DNA from: CG1-02-35-72 sp036170135
GTDB lineage: Bacteria; Bacteroidota; Bacteroidia; Flavobacteriales; Flavobacteriaceae
Assembly: GCA_036170135.1 (NCBI GenBank)
Contig: JAVHOP010000112.1
Span: forward strand, 1-31,399
Direction of reading: 5' to 3'
DNA: 31,399 bases
Below are positions 1-8,524 of this stretch, piece after piece. Both the position numbers and the translations under genes were made by a program. The notes under the pieces were generated by a model, which saw only the letters and a list, made by a program, of their open reading frames with translations, was not told the origin of the DNA and did no database searches. Each line of letters opens with the position of its first letter. The stretch's first letter is position 1.

Positions 1-503
1 GTTGGATATGCTTTATTTTTATTCCAATGATATTGTGGAAAATCTAAATGCATTGCATTCATAAAGTCATCTCGATAAGTCTTTGCCAAAATACTTGCTG
101 CGGCAATACTCATAAATTTAGCATCACCTTTTACGATGGTTTGGTGTGGAATATTTTGATAAGGCTTAAAGCGGTTGCCATCAATAATAATAAATTCGGG
201 CTTTATTTTTAATTTGCCAATAGCCAAATGCATCGCTCTAATAGAAGCATTTAAAATATTGATTTCATCAATTATTTTTTCATCAATAAATGCCACGCCA
301 AAAGCCAAGGCTTCGGCTTCAATAATTGGTCTTAAAAGCAGTCTGTTTTTTTCGGATAATTGTTTAGAATCGTTTAGCAAAGGATGACTAAAATTTGGCG
401 GTAAAATTACGGCGGCAGCAACAACAGGGCCAGCTAAACAACCACGTCCGGCCTCATCGGTTCCGGCTTCTAAGATAAAATCTGAAAAATGATGTTGTAA
501 CAT
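1..503 (-). CDS. rnhB: Ribonuclease HII, 3' end beyond the window
   Basis: RNase HII cleaves the RNA strand of RNA-DNA hybrids and starts removal of single ribonucleotides misincorporated into DNA; it is cytoplasmic. Reading the minus strand from the ATG at 501-503 gives 167 codons with no stop before the window edge, so the C-terminal part (roughly 30-40 residues for this family) is missing. The family signature DEAGRG is at residues 16-21, supplying two catalytic acidic residues. It is followed by GPVVAAAVIL, the conserved DSKQLSEKNR, IIIDGNRF with another catalytic Asp, and KGDAKFMSIAAASILAK near residues 125-141. The gene diverges from the porin at 603. A TATTTTTG box lies only 4 bp upstream of the ATG, so any transcript from it would be almost leaderless. 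The identification is firm. Confidence 0.96.
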   Translation of the reverse strand, partial: MLQHHFSDFILEAGTDEAGRGCLAGPVVAAAVILPPNFSHPLLNDSKQLSEKNRLLLRPIIEAEALAFGVAFIDEKIIDEINILNASIRAMHLAIGKLKIKPEFIIIDGNRFKPYQNIPHQTIVKGDAKFMSIAAASILAKTYRDDFMNAMHLDFPQYHWNKNKAYP

Positions 504-515
504 AAATCAAAAATA

Positions 516-531
516 TTCAATTTAAATTGAA
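516..531. promoter_or_regulatory. 16-bp perfect palindrome between rnhB and the porin
   Basis: TTCAATTTAAATTGAA is its own reverse complement and sits in the 99-bp divergent intergenic region, next to the TATTTTTG box of rnhB and about 50 bp upstream of the porin -7 box. This is a geometry expected of an operator. The base composition is very AT-rich, so chance is possible. Regulatory meaning is inference only. Confidence 0.3.
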
Positions 532-579
532 CCTTAAAGATGCTTGCCTACTTTAACACATTATTTATTGCAATTATTT

Positions 580-589
580 TACCTTTGCG
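580..589 (+). promoter_or_regulatory. Bacteroidota-type -7 promoter box for the porin
   Basis: TACCTTTGCG matches the TAnnTTTG -7 consensus of Bacteroidota primary promoters. It lies 14 bp upstream of the ATG at 603, inside the longer open frame that begins at 540, which argues that the true start is 603. No clear -33 TTG was found at the usual spacing, so this rests on the -7 box alone. Confidence 0.45.
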
Positions 590-602
590 TTTATTAAAAT
601 TT

Positions 603-2576
603 ATGAAGAGACTTTCTACATTCTGCTTATTCTTATTTTTAAGCATCCTAGCACACGGTCAAGGTGGAAAACTTTTACAAATGCAAGGTCGTGGTATTCA
701 AAACGGACGCTTTTCTGAAAACGATACCCTTTCCGAAAAATTTGTGAATATAAAACTATCAGGTAAAACAAAATTTACCGATTACAAAATAATCTCTTAT
801 GATAACGATACCTCTTTTGTAGATACTACATTATCCATTAAAAAAGATTATCAACACAGTTTTAATTTGAAGGATAATTTTGAGTTGTTACTATTCGGAA
901 ATATGGGTCAAACTGCCACTAAATTGGGATACAATTTTAATGATGTTGATAAATACCCTATACTTGGCGCTACTTCAAAACTGGTTGATTACTATACTGT
1001 TAAGGATATTAACTATTACCGTGTACCAACACCAACCACTATTTTTACTCATAAAACAGGATTTCAACAAGGGCAAATGTTGAATTCTTTTATTACGATG
1101 AATACTTCGCCCCGATTTAATTTTTCTATGGCTTATCAGGGCTTGCGTTCATTGGGTTTTTATCGTAATGAATTGAGCAGTCACGGGCATGTTAGTTTAA
1201 CGATGAATTACAAAACCAAAAACGATAGGTACACCATCAGAGGTCATTTAGTCTCGCAAGATTTAATAAATGATGAAAACGGAGGTATTTCGCCAACTAG
1301 TGTCATTTATTTTAAAGAAAATAATCCGAGGTTTACACAACGATCTCGTTTAGATGTAAATTTAAGCAATGCCAATAGTGTTTTACGTACTAATCGTTAC
1401 TATTTTGAGCAAGATTATAAATTGTGGCATCGGCAAGATTCTGTAACTAAAAAGAAATCTTATTTAAAAATTGGGCACGTTTACAATTATCAATTAGCGC
1501 ATTATGAATATAATGAAAGCGGCACCTCAACTCTTATTTTTGGAAAAGCAAATAGCTTTATAGAAGATAAATTGATTTCAAAACAGATTTACAATCAGGT
1601 ATTTGTCGCTTTAAAAGCGCCGATTGTGTTAGGAGAATTATCAGCAAAACTCGAAAATTTCCAATATAATTATGGCTATACTCAAGATACCACAGTTTTA
1701 ACTACCACATACGGCAATGGTTTAAAAGGCAATTCAGTTGCTTTTGGTGGCACTTGGAAAGCTCAATTAAAACACTTTTACCTTCATGCTGATGCTTCTA
1801 ATATATTAACCGGTCCAATTAATGGCAATCAGCTTAAAGCGGATGCTATTTTTAAAAATGATAGTGTTTATTCAATAAATGCTGGCATTTTAGTAGCAAG
1901 CAAATCGCCAAATTTCAATTTTTTACTCTATCGCAGTGCTTATGATGCTTATAATTGGGAAAATCATTTTATAAACGAGCGTTATAAAAACATACACGCT
2001 CGTGTGAAAACCGAGAAATATGGCGCTATTGAAGCACAATTTACCAATATTACTAATTTCACTTATTTCGGTCTAGCCGATGCCATTACAGGTCAAACCA
2101 AACCAGAACAAGCCAATAATAAAGTTAGCTATTTTAAAATTAAAGTTGATAAAGAATTTAGAAAAGGAAAGTTTGGACTTGACAATACTTTGATGTTTAA
2201 CAATGTATCAAGCGGTTCGGATATTTTTAGAGTTCCTACTTGGAGCACCAGAAATACGGTTTATTTTGAAAGTTATGTTTTTAAAGGCAAACCCCTATTT
2301 TTACAAACCGGAATTACTTTTAGATACTTTAATAAGTTTTACGCCAATAATTTTAATCCACTTTTAAATGAGTTCAGTCTGCAAAACGACACCAAAATTG
2401 GCGGTTTCCCTATTTTAGACTTTTTTGTCAATGCCCAAATTCAACGCACTAGAATATTCTTTAAAGTTGAGCACTTTAACGCAAGCTTTACAGGATACAA
2501 TTACTTTACAGCGCCAAATTATCCTTATCGCGATTTATCTATAAGGTTTGGGTTAGTATGGAATTTCTTTATCTAG
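603..2576 (+). CDS. Putative outer-membrane porin (Porin_10-like)
   Basis: This 657-residue protein is predicted to be an outer-membrane beta-barrel of the Bacteroidota 'putative porin' family; its substrate is unknown. The frame is open from 540, but 603 is chosen because it gives a clean signal peptide (MKRLSTFCLFLFLSILAHGQ, residues 1-20) and because a promoter box lies between 540 and 603. The body is rich in alternating aromatic and polar beta-strand patterns with many Asn, Tyr and Phe residues. The C-terminus has the family-like APNYPYRDLSIRFGLVWNFF and ends on aromatic and hydrophobic residues, as barrels recognised by the BAM complex do. No plug domain or TonB box is visible, so a SusC/TonB receptor is unlikely. 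It converges on the NhaC gene, with only 2 bp between the stop codons. The family assignment comes from overall pattern, not a search. Confidence 0.8.
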   Translation: MKRLSTFCLFLFLSILAHGQGGKLLQMQGRGIQNGRFSENDTLSEKFVNIKLSGKTKFTDYKIISYDNDTSFVDTTLSIKKDYQHSFNLKDNFELLLFGNMGQTATKLGYNFNDVDKYPILGATSKLVDYYTVKDINYYRVPTPTTIFTHKTGFQQGQMLNSFITMNTSPRFNFSMAYQGLRSLGFYRNELSSHGHVSLTMNYKTKNDRYTIRGHLVSQDLINDENGGISPTSVIYFKENNPRFTQRSRLDVNLSNANSVLRTNRYYFEQDYKLWHRQDSVTKKKSYLKIGHVYNYQLAHYEYNESGTSTLIFGKANSFIEDKLISKQIYNQVFVALKAPIVLGELSAKLENFQYNYGYTQDTTVLTTTYGNGLKGNSVAFGGTWKAQLKHFYLHADASNILTGPINGNQLKADAIFKNDSVYSINAGILVASKSPNFNFLLYRSAYDAYNWENHFINERYKNIHARVKTEKYGAIEAQFTNITNFTYFGLADAITGQTKPEQANNKVSYFKIKVDKEFRKGKFGLDNTLMFNNVSSGSDIFRVPTWSTRNTVYFESYVFKGKPLFLQTGITFRYFNKFYANNFNPLLNEFSLQNDTKIGGFPILDFFVNAQIQRTRIFFKVEHFNASFTGYNYFTAPNYPYRDLSIRFGLVWNFFI

Positions 2577-2578
2577 CT

Positions 2579-4039
2579 TTATTTAGCTTTTTTTGCATCA
2601 ACTAACATCCTGATTTTAATATTAAAAGCAGCAAACAATAAAGTCATAACCGGACTTAAATAATTAAAAACAGCATAAGGAATATAAGTTAAAGTATCAA
2701 CGCCCAAAACGCCAGATTGATATGCACCGCAGGTATTCCAAGGCACTAAAACAGAGGTAACAGTTCCGGTGTCTTCTAAAGTTCGACTTAAATTTTCGGG
2801 TGCTAAGCCACGGTCTTTAAATGCTTTTTGAAACATTTTGCCGGGAATTACAATGGCTAAATACTGATCGGAAGCGGTAATGTTTAGCGCTAAGCAACTG
2901 GCAACTGTGCTAGCAAATAATCCAAAAATTGATTTTGATATTTTTAAAAGCGAGTCGCTAATTTTAGTTAAAGCACCAATGGCATCCATAATTCCTCCGA
3001 ATACCATGGCGCATAAAATCAGCCAAATAGTGGACAACATTCCGCCCATCCCTCCCGATGTGAATAAGTCGTTTAGAGTGGTATTTGAAGTTACTATTGA
3101 GGTTTTAACAGTCATCGCATTCATAATGGTTTTATAAACTGATTCGAAGCTTAAAGTGCTCACCCCTGCTAGTTGCATAATAACTTTTTGTTGGAAAATA
3201 ATTGCAAAAGCACCTCCTAATAAGGTTCCAATAAATAAGGCTATTAAAGGTTCTGTTTTTTTAATAATCAGAAAAATAACAGCACCGGGAACTAAAAACA
3301 ACCAAGGTGTAATATAAAAAGTCTCTTTGATGGCTCCTAGTATTGCAGTTGTATCTGTAGTGCCCTTAATATCGAGATTTAATCCTAGAATAATAAATAC
3401 AATTAGCGTAATGATGTAAGTTGGCGTTGTGGTATAAGCCATATAGCGAATATGCGTAAACAAATCGGTGCCTGCCATTGCTGGTGCTAAATTGGTTGTG
3501 TCGGATAAAGGTGACATTTTATCGCCAAAATAAGCGCCCGATAAAACTGCTCCGGCAACCATTCCTAAAGGAATTCCAAGTGTTCCGCCAATGCCAACTA
3601 ATGCAATCCCCACCGTAGCCGATGTTGTCCAAGAGCTTCCCGTTGCAATTGAAATTAAAGAACAAATTAAAAGCGTAGCCGGTAAAAATATAGAAGGATT
3701 TAATATTTCTAATCCGTAATAAATCATCGAAGGAATGACGCCACTAATCAGCCAAGTTCCTGCTAAAGAACCAACAAACAAAAGAATAAGAATGGCTCCT
3801 GCAGTAGATTTAATATTATTCGAAATATCTTCTAACATTTTTTTATAGGGAACTTTATTGATAAAGCCAATTATCGCTGCAACCGACCCCCCAACTAACA
3901 TTATAAATTGATTGGAACCGTCTAGTGCATTATCGCCGTAAACGCTTACATTGTAAGCTAACAAAATAACGAGTATAGCAACCGGTATTAGCGATTCCCA
4001 AATGCTTAATTCTTTGTTTTGAGTTATATTATTATCCAT
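2579..4039 (-). CDS. nhaC: NhaC-family Na+/H+ antiporter
   Basis: This 486-residue inner-membrane protein should exchange external H+ for internal Na+ and so help control sodium and pH. Its length fits the NhaC family (about 460-500 residues). Several long hydrophobic segments span the protein. Family signatures are visible: the GSSWTTSATVGIALVGIG stretch, then GAYFGDKMSPLSDTTNLA, in which the GDKxSPLSDTTN block is characteristic. The frame is open to 4087, but the first 16 residues would be unusual for this family, and the ATG at 4037-4039 (MDNNITQ...) gives the usual cytoplasmic N-terminus. It lies downstream of the DUF6526 gene on the same strand, but a hairpin terminator between them suggests separate transcription. 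It is about 950 bp from the first Hyf-like operon. Some NhaC-family members exchange organic anions instead, so the exact substrate is not certain. Confidence 0.88.
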   Translation of the reverse strand: MDNNITQNKELSIWESLIPVAILVILLAYNVSVYGDNALDGSNQFIMLVGGSVAAIIGFINKVPYKKMLEDISNNIKSTAGAILILLFVGSLAGTWLISGVIPSMIYYGLEILNPSIFLPATLLICSLISIATGSSWTTSATVGIALVGIGGTLGIPLGMVAGAVLSGAYFGDKMSPLSDTTNLAPAMAGTDLFTHIRYMAYTTTPTYIITLIVFIILGLNLDIKGTTDTTAILGAIKETFYITPWLFLVPGAVIFLIIKKTEPLIALFIGTLLGGAFAIIFQQKVIMQLAGVSTLSFESVYKTIMNAMTVKTSIVTSNTTLNDLFTSGGMGGMLSTIWLILCAMVFGGIMDAIGALTKISDSLLKISKSIFGLFASTVASCLALNITASDQYLAIVIPGKMFQKAFKDRGLAPENLSRTLEDTGTVTSVLVPWNTCGAYQSGVLGVDTLTYIPYAVFNYLSPVMTLLFAAFNIKIRMLVDAKKAK

Positions 4040-4085
4040 TGTTTTTATTTTATGAAGTGTAATGATACAAAAAAAAGTCAGATAC

Positions 4086-4115
4086 AAAAAATCCCACTTT
4101 TCAGCAGGATTTTTA
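4086..4115 (-). terminator. Rho-independent terminator after the DUF6526 gene
   Basis: AAAAATCC (4087-4094) pairs with GGATTTTT (4107-4114) across a 12-nt loop. On the minus strand the stem ends in a run of T residues. It starts about 8 bp after the stop of the DUF6526 gene and lies upstream of the nhaC start, so it probably separates the two transcripts. Confidence 0.6.
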
Positions 4116-4122
4116 AAGGTTT

Positions 4123-4551
4123 TTATACTCTATAATAATCGCCTCTCCAATTTTTGATTGATTTTTTAATTGCTTCTTCGGTAAGATTCTCTTTTACAGC
4201 TTTTTCTACCAAAACGACAAATTCTTCATCTGCTGCAAAGCGCAAGCCAACAATTTGACGCATAGTTAAGGCTTGGGGTAATGGTTTATTTATAAGCAAA
4301 TAATATCTAAAATTTTCTTCTGCTCTAATGGCGCGATCTTGAGCTTTTAATGCAAAGCTTCTCAAAAAAGCAAATGCTAAGAGCAATAAAACTGAGACTA
4401 ATACTAACAATGATGCTGAATATAAGTTTTCGGGAGCCGTCATAATTAAATTCATTATTGATCCAATAATTAAAGATAAGATTCCTAACAAGCTAACAAC
4501 ATGATAACCAATAACAAATTTGCGATGGTTTTTATAATTCTGAGTTTCCAT
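4123..4551 (-). CDS. DUF6526 family small membrane protein
   Basis: This is a 142-residue protein of unknown function found in Bacteroidota. The N-terminal NYKNHRKF motif (residues 5-12) followed by two closely spaced transmembrane segments (about 16-36 and 45-65) is typical of proteins annotated as DUF6526. The C-terminal half is soluble and charged, with an amphipathic helical look (AQDRAIRAEENFRYYLL), and includes a conserved-looking LTMRQIVGLRFAADEEF segment. It is monocistronic as far as can be seen, with a hairpin terminator immediately downstream. A TAATTTTG box at 4633-4626 on the minus strand could be its promoter. No enzymatic motif is visible and no role is proposed. Confidence 0.75.
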   Translation of the reverse strand: METQNYKNHRKFVIGYHVVSLLGILSLIIGSIMNLIMTAPENLYSASLLVLVSVLLLLAFAFLRSFALKAQDRAIRAEENFRYYLLINKPLPQALTMRQIVGLRFAADEEFVVLVEKAVKENLTEEAIKKSIKNWRGDYYRV

Positions 4552-4992
4552 AGATTATGATTTTTAAGTTTAAAGTTTGTAAATATAAGTATTTAATTGA
4601 GCCTAAACTAAATTTTATAAATTGGCAAAATTAGATTGATACCCAGTAATAAATAGATCATCTTCTGTTTTTGAAAGCAGAATGGTTAAATTTATAAGAA
4701 TCTAAAAATAATCAAAATTTAAGTAGCATTGATTTTTTTGTAAAAATAAAAAACCTATTAAATCAATGATACGAATAAGAATATAATTGTACTTTNNNNN
4801 NNNNNNNNNNNNNNNNNNNNNNNNNNNNNNNNNNNNNNNNNNNNNNNNNNNNNNNNNNNNNNNNNNNNNNNNNNNNNNNNNNNNNNNNNNNNNNNTAAAA
4901 ATAAAAAACCTATTAAATCAATGATACGAATAAGAATATAATTGTACTTTTATAGAAGTTAAATTTTAATCTTATTATTAACGTCATTAAAG
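4552..4992. other. AT-rich intergenic region containing a scaffold gap
   Basis: This stretch of about 440 bp has 100 N residues in the middle. It separates the DUF6526 gene from the first Hyf-like operon. I see no convincing ORF, tRNA or structured RNA. A TAnnTTTG box on the minus strand at 4626-4633 may serve the DUF6526 gene. No good -7 box was found in the 42 bp before hyfB at 4993, so the operon promoter may lie further upstream, perhaps across the gap. Confidence 0.6.
4741..4950. repeat. 55-bp identical flanks around the 100-N gap (assembly overlap)
   Basis: Bases 4741-4795 and 4896-4950 are the same 55 bases, and the N run 4796-4895 sits exactly between them. An exact repeat that ends precisely at both contig edges is what a de Bruijn assembler leaves when two contigs share a k-mer overlap (k = 55 is a common setting) and a scaffolder then inserts a default 100-N spacer. 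The real genome probably has one copy and no gap here. Confidence 0.85.
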
Positions 4993-6975
4993 ATGATTCT
5001 ATTTTTACTTAAAGCCATCATGATTTTAAGCTTGGGACTTTTTCTTATCCCTAAAAAATGGATGTATTTTTTCACCTTAGGTTTACAACTCATATTAGTT
5101 TTTATTTCTAGTATTCTAGTTTTTAAAGCTTTTAATGAACTAATTGTTATTAAACTACATTTTTTAAATCTATTGAACAACCCTATTTATATTGAGATTG
5201 ACAAACTTTCTGCTTTTTTTTTAATTGTTATAAGCTTTACTTGTTTAACAGGAATAATCTATGCAAAAGGATATTTACAACCTTACTATAAAACCAAAAC
5301 TAATACCGAATTAGCGCTACATTTTTTTTGCTTTTTATGGCTTCATCTTTCAATGCTTTTCGTGGCAATGTTTCGCGATGCCTTAGCATTTCTCTTCGTT
5401 TGGGAAATCATGGCATTAACCGCATTTTTACTTGTTATTTTTGAGACTGATAAAAAAGAAACTATTAAAATTGGCATCAAATATCTGATTCAAATGCATA
5501 TAGCCGTGGTTTTTATAATGATTGGTTTTATTTGGGCCTACGCACAAACAGGTGCTGAATTTGGCTTTAACGGACTATCAGTTTATTTTGCATCGCACAA
5601 CCCGTTTCCTTTATTTATGATATTTTTTATTGGATTCGGAATAAAAGCAGGTTTTATTCCCTTGCATTCTTGGTTACCCCATGCCCACCCTGCAGCGCCT
5701 TCACATGTTTCTGCTGTTATGAGTGGGGTGATTATAAAAATGGGGATTTATGGAATTCTCAGGGTACTAACTGCTATTCACCACGACCTATTTTACATTG
5801 GATTATTCATTCTAGTCATCTCGCTTACCAATGGTTTAGTTGGCGTTTCATTAGCTATCGTTCAACACGATATTAAAAAGCTATTGGCGTATCACAGCAT
5901 CGAAAATATCGGTATCATAGGCATTGGTATTGGCTTAGGCGTTCTTGGATTAGCATTAAACATCCCCACTTTGGCTGTTCTTGGATTTGCTGGAGGAATC
6001 TTACATATATTTAACCATTCCTTATTTAAGTCCCTATTATTCTATACCGCCGGTGCTGTTTATACCCAAACACATACACGAAATATTGAAGAGCTAGGTG
6101 GCTTGATTAAAAAAATGCCAAAAACGGCTTTATTTTTTCTTATTGGAGCCCTTGCTATTTGTGGCTTGCCAATTTTTAATGGATTTATTTCAGAATTTTT
6201 AATCTATTCAGGGATGTTTCGTTCATTACAATCTGGGAGTTTACAAACTGATATTATTTTGCTTTTTGGTATTTCGGGCTTGGTAATTATCGGTGGATTG
6301 GCAATTTTTTGTTTTACAAAAGTTTTTAGCATCGCCTTTTTGGGCACGCCACGTTCAAATAAAGTAGTTCAAGCCAAAGAAGCTAGTCATTCGATGATAC
6401 TTGCTTTTATACTAATTTCAATCGCCATACTCCTTATCGGATTGTTACCGCTAGCTTTTATGGGTCCCCTTTCGGGCATTGTAAATATTTTTACAGCGAA
6501 TTCATCTCTTATTCAACAACTGATACCAACTTTAAATACCATTAGTATATCATCTGGAATCTTTATTGCCATAATAATTGTCTTATGGTTGTTACGAGCA
6601 TGGCAACAAAAACAACAAAACATTACACTAGATACCACATGGGGTTGTGCATATATAGGGGCAAATCCTGCAATACATCAATATACGGCAACTTCGTTTG
6701 CCGATAATTTTGTTCAAATATCTAACCAAATTGTGAATGTAAAAAAGACTTTTAAACCGTTTGAATCCGATGAAATTTTTCCAAAAACGCGTCAATTTAA
6801 TACACATTCAAGTGATAAGATTGAAAATTATCTAATTATGAGTCCTGCTAATTTTGTATTGCAATTCTTTAATAAGATAGCAGTTTTTCAAACAGGTAAA
6901 ATTCAACATTATCTACTTTACGCCTTTGTATTTATAATTATGATTTTTATTCTTACTTTACTAAATCTAATTTAA
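4993..6975 (+). CDS. hyfB: HyfB-like antiporter subunit, complex 1
   Basis: This 660-residue polytopic inner-membrane protein belongs to the NuoL / MrpA / HyfB antiporter-like family, the ion-translocating arm of complex I and group 4 hydrogenases. Conserved functional residues are present: the Glu of FVWEIMAL (E138), the Lys of GFGIKAGFIPLHSWLP (K218), and the HPAAPSHVSAVMSGVIIKMG block with K249. The QHDIKKLLAYHSIENIGIIG stretch is the usual HyfB form, with both His residues. The C-terminal part has the HyfB/HycC-type TWGCAYIGANPAIHQYTATS stretch and ends in a last membrane helix. It is the first gene of a six-gene operon; its stop codon directly abuts the hyfC ATG. The start at 4993 is the first ATG of the frame, preceded by AAAG but no clear ribosome binding site. 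HyfD-type or Mrp proteins were considered, but the C-terminal region favours HyfB. Confidence 0.9.
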   Translation: MILFLLKAIMILSLGLFLIPKKWMYFFTLGLQLILVFISSILVFKAFNELIVIKLHFLNLLNNPIYIEIDKLSAFFLIVISFTCLTGIIYAKGYLQPYYKTKTNTELALHFFCFLWLHLSMLFVAMFRDALAFLFVWEIMALTAFLLVIFETDKKETIKIGIKYLIQMHIAVVFIMIGFIWAYAQTGAEFGFNGLSVYFASHNPFPLFMIFFIGFGIKAGFIPLHSWLPHAHPAAPSHVSAVMSGVIIKMGIYGILRVLTAIHHDLFYIGLFILVISLTNGLVGVSLAIVQHDIKKLLAYHSIENIGIIGIGIGLGVLGLALNIPTLAVLGFAGGILHIFNHSLFKSLLFYTAGAVYTQTHTRNIEELGGLIKKMPKTALFFLIGALAICGLPIFNGFISEFLIYSGMFRSLQSGSLQTDIILLFGISGLVIIGGLAIFCFTKVFSIAFLGTPRSNKVVQAKEASHSMILAFILISIAILLIGLLPLAFMGPLSGIVNIFTANSSLIQQLIPTLNTISISSGIFIAIIIVLWLLRAWQQKQQNITLDTTWGCAYIGANPAIHQYTATSFADNFVQISNQIVNVKKTFKPFESDEIFPKTRQFNTHSSDKIENYLIMSPANFVLQFFNKIAVFQTGKIQHYLLYAFVFIIMIFILTLLNLI

Positions 6976-7890
6976 ATGTTAAGTTTAGTTTTAATTTTAA
7001 TTACGGCTCCTTTTTTTGTAGGTATCATCCTCAAAGTAAAAGCAAAATTTGCAGCGCGTAAAATGCCCTCAATCCTGCAACCCATCTACGATGTTAGCCG
7101 TTTATTTAAAAAAGGTGCTGTTTATAGTACAACTACAAGCATCATTTTTAAAATCGCACCACTCGTATATTTTTCTTCGGTTGTTATAGCTGCCTTTTTT
7201 ATTCCTATTGGTAGCCTTAAAGGAGTCTTGTCTTTTAACGCCGATTTTGTGTATTTTGCCTATTTATTGGCTTTTGGTAAATTTATGATGATATTAGCTG
7301 CGATGGATACCGGCAGCGGATTTGAAGGAATGGGTGCCAACCGCGAGGCTTTATATTCAATGCTCATAGAACCTGCATTTTTTATTTTAATCGTCTCATT
7401 AGCGTTATTTACAGAAAATACATCCTTTTATGGCTTATTTAAAAGTCTTCAAATTAGCACCAATCTTTCTTATATTCTGGGTTTAACCGCTATTTATGTG
7501 CTGATGTACATTGCGATGATTGAAAATTCGAGATCGCCAGTTGACGATCCAAATACACATTTAGAGCTCACCATGATTCACGAAGTTATGGTGTTAGATA
7601 ATAGCGGATTTGATTTGGCTTTAATTCACGTCGCCACATGGCTAAAATTTTCAATTTACGGTGCGCTTATCTCAAATTTTATTATTCAGATGGAATGGCC
7701 ACTTTATTGGCAATTGGGCACCTATTTCTTAATACAAGTAGCTTTTGCAGGTGTTGTTGGGCTTTTAGAATCTTTTAGAGCTCGAAATAAATTAGGAAAA
7801 AATCCGCAATGGATTATTATGTTATCTGCCATAGCAATCGTTTTATTTTTAACCACTTTAATCATCACTAAAAAAATTATTTTATATTAA
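6976..7890 (+). CDS. hyfC: HyfC-like (NuoH-like) membrane anchor subunit, complex 1
   Basis: This 304-residue membrane protein is homologous to HyfC/HycD and NuoH. In complex I and group 4 hydrogenases this subunit connects the peripheral redox arm to the antiporter arm and forms part of the proton entry path. About eight transmembrane segments are visible. Typical motifs include the LQPIYDVSRLFKKG loop near residues 34-47, GSGFEGMGANREALYSMLIE (113-132) with conserved acidic residues, and VDDPNTHLELTMIHEVMVLD (189-208), the hallmark loop that contacts the NuoB/NuoD-like subunits. It starts immediately after the hyfB stop codon, and the hyfE gene begins 1 bp after its end, so it is translated from a polycistronic message. 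The loops expected to contact the peripheral arm are well preserved although that arm has lost its metal sites. Confidence 0.93.
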   Translation: MLSLVLILITAPFFVGIILKVKAKFAARKMPSILQPIYDVSRLFKKGAVYSTTTSIIFKIAPLVYFSSVVIAAFFIPIGSLKGVLSFNADFVYFAYLLAFGKFMMILAAMDTGSGFEGMGANREALYSMLIEPAFFILIVSLALFTENTSFYGLFKSLQISTNLSYILGLTAIYVLMYIAMIENSRSPVDDPNTHLELTMIHEVMVLDNSGFDLALIHVATWLKFSIYGALISNFIIQMEWPLYWQLGTYFLIQVAFAGVVGLLESFRARNKLGKNPQWIIMLSAIAIVLFLTTLIITKKIILY

Positions 7891-7891
7891 A

Positions 7892-8521
7892 ATGACCTAT
7901 TTATTTATCATCTTATACGCTATAACCCTAATTTATTTTGCACTCTCCGAGCGGACTAAAAAATTTATATGGCTATTGGCAATTCAGGGGTTAATTTTAT
8001 TTGGAGTCGTGTTTTTTAGCTTAAATGAAATCGATATATTCGATTTCATTTTTATCCTCTTAGAAACAATTATTGTAAAGACGATGGTGGTTCCATGGTT
8101 TTTAAATAAAGTTCGCAAGCACAATCAGTTAAAAAGAGAACATGAACCGTATGTACCCGTATTTTATTCAATTATAGTGGTTATTTTAATATTGATGGTC
8201 AGCTTCTTGTTAAGTAGCTATCTCAATAATGGCAATATGCACACACAGTATTTTACAGTGGCATTTACATCCATAATTTTTGGTGGCTATTTTATAATAA
8301 TTCATAAAAATATCTTTTCTAATGTCGTAGGATATTTAATAATTGAAAATGGCATTTTTTTATTGTCATTAGCCGTTGGTAGCGTCATGCCTATCATGGT
8401 AAATTTGGCCATTCTATTAGATATTTTTATGGCTGTTTTGATTCTAGGATTATTTATAAACCGTGTTGGCGATACCTTTAAAAGCTTAAAGACAGAATAT
8501 TTGTCAAAATTAAAAGACTAA
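7892..8521 (+). CDS. hyfE: HyfE-like membrane subunit, complex 1
   Basis: This 209-residue hydrophobic protein of the HyfE family has a C-terminal part related to NuoK. It is expected to lie in the membrane arm between the HyfC-like anchor and the antiporter-like subunits. The conserved membrane-embedded acidic residues are present: E58 in the FILLETIIVKTMVVP segment and E152 in LIIENGIFLLSLAVG, followed by the LAILLDIFMAVLILGLFINR helix. The protein ends in LSKLKD, close to the LSSLKD ending of the second copy in this window, so the C-terminus appears conserved for contact with partners. It is tightly packed between hyfC (1 bp) and hyfF (3 bp). The identification rests on size, topology, the IENG motif and operon position. 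Confidence 0.88.
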   Translation: MTYLFIILYAITLIYFALSERTKKFIWLLAIQGLILFGVVFFSLNEIDIFDFIFILLETIIVKTMVVPWFLNKVRKHNQLKREHEPYVPVFYSIIVVILILMVSFLLSSYLNNGNMHTQYFTVAFTSIIFGGYFIIIHKNIFSNVVGYLIIENGIFLLSLAVGSVMPIMVNLAILLDIFMAVLILGLFINRVGDTFKSLKTEYLSKLKD

Positions 8522-8524
8522 GAT

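Noticed and set aside
175..387. Open frame on the plus strand inside the rnhB region
   Set aside because: It is antisense to a clear RNase HII coding sequence and its product resembles no known protein.
540..602. Upstream start for the porin at 540
   Set aside because: The extra 21 residues spoil the signal peptide and overlap a likely promoter box; the ATG at 603 is better.
4741..4950. Biological direct repeat or attachment site
   Set aside because: The two 55-bp copies end exactly at both gap edges, which points to an assembly overlap rather than a mobile-element target duplication.
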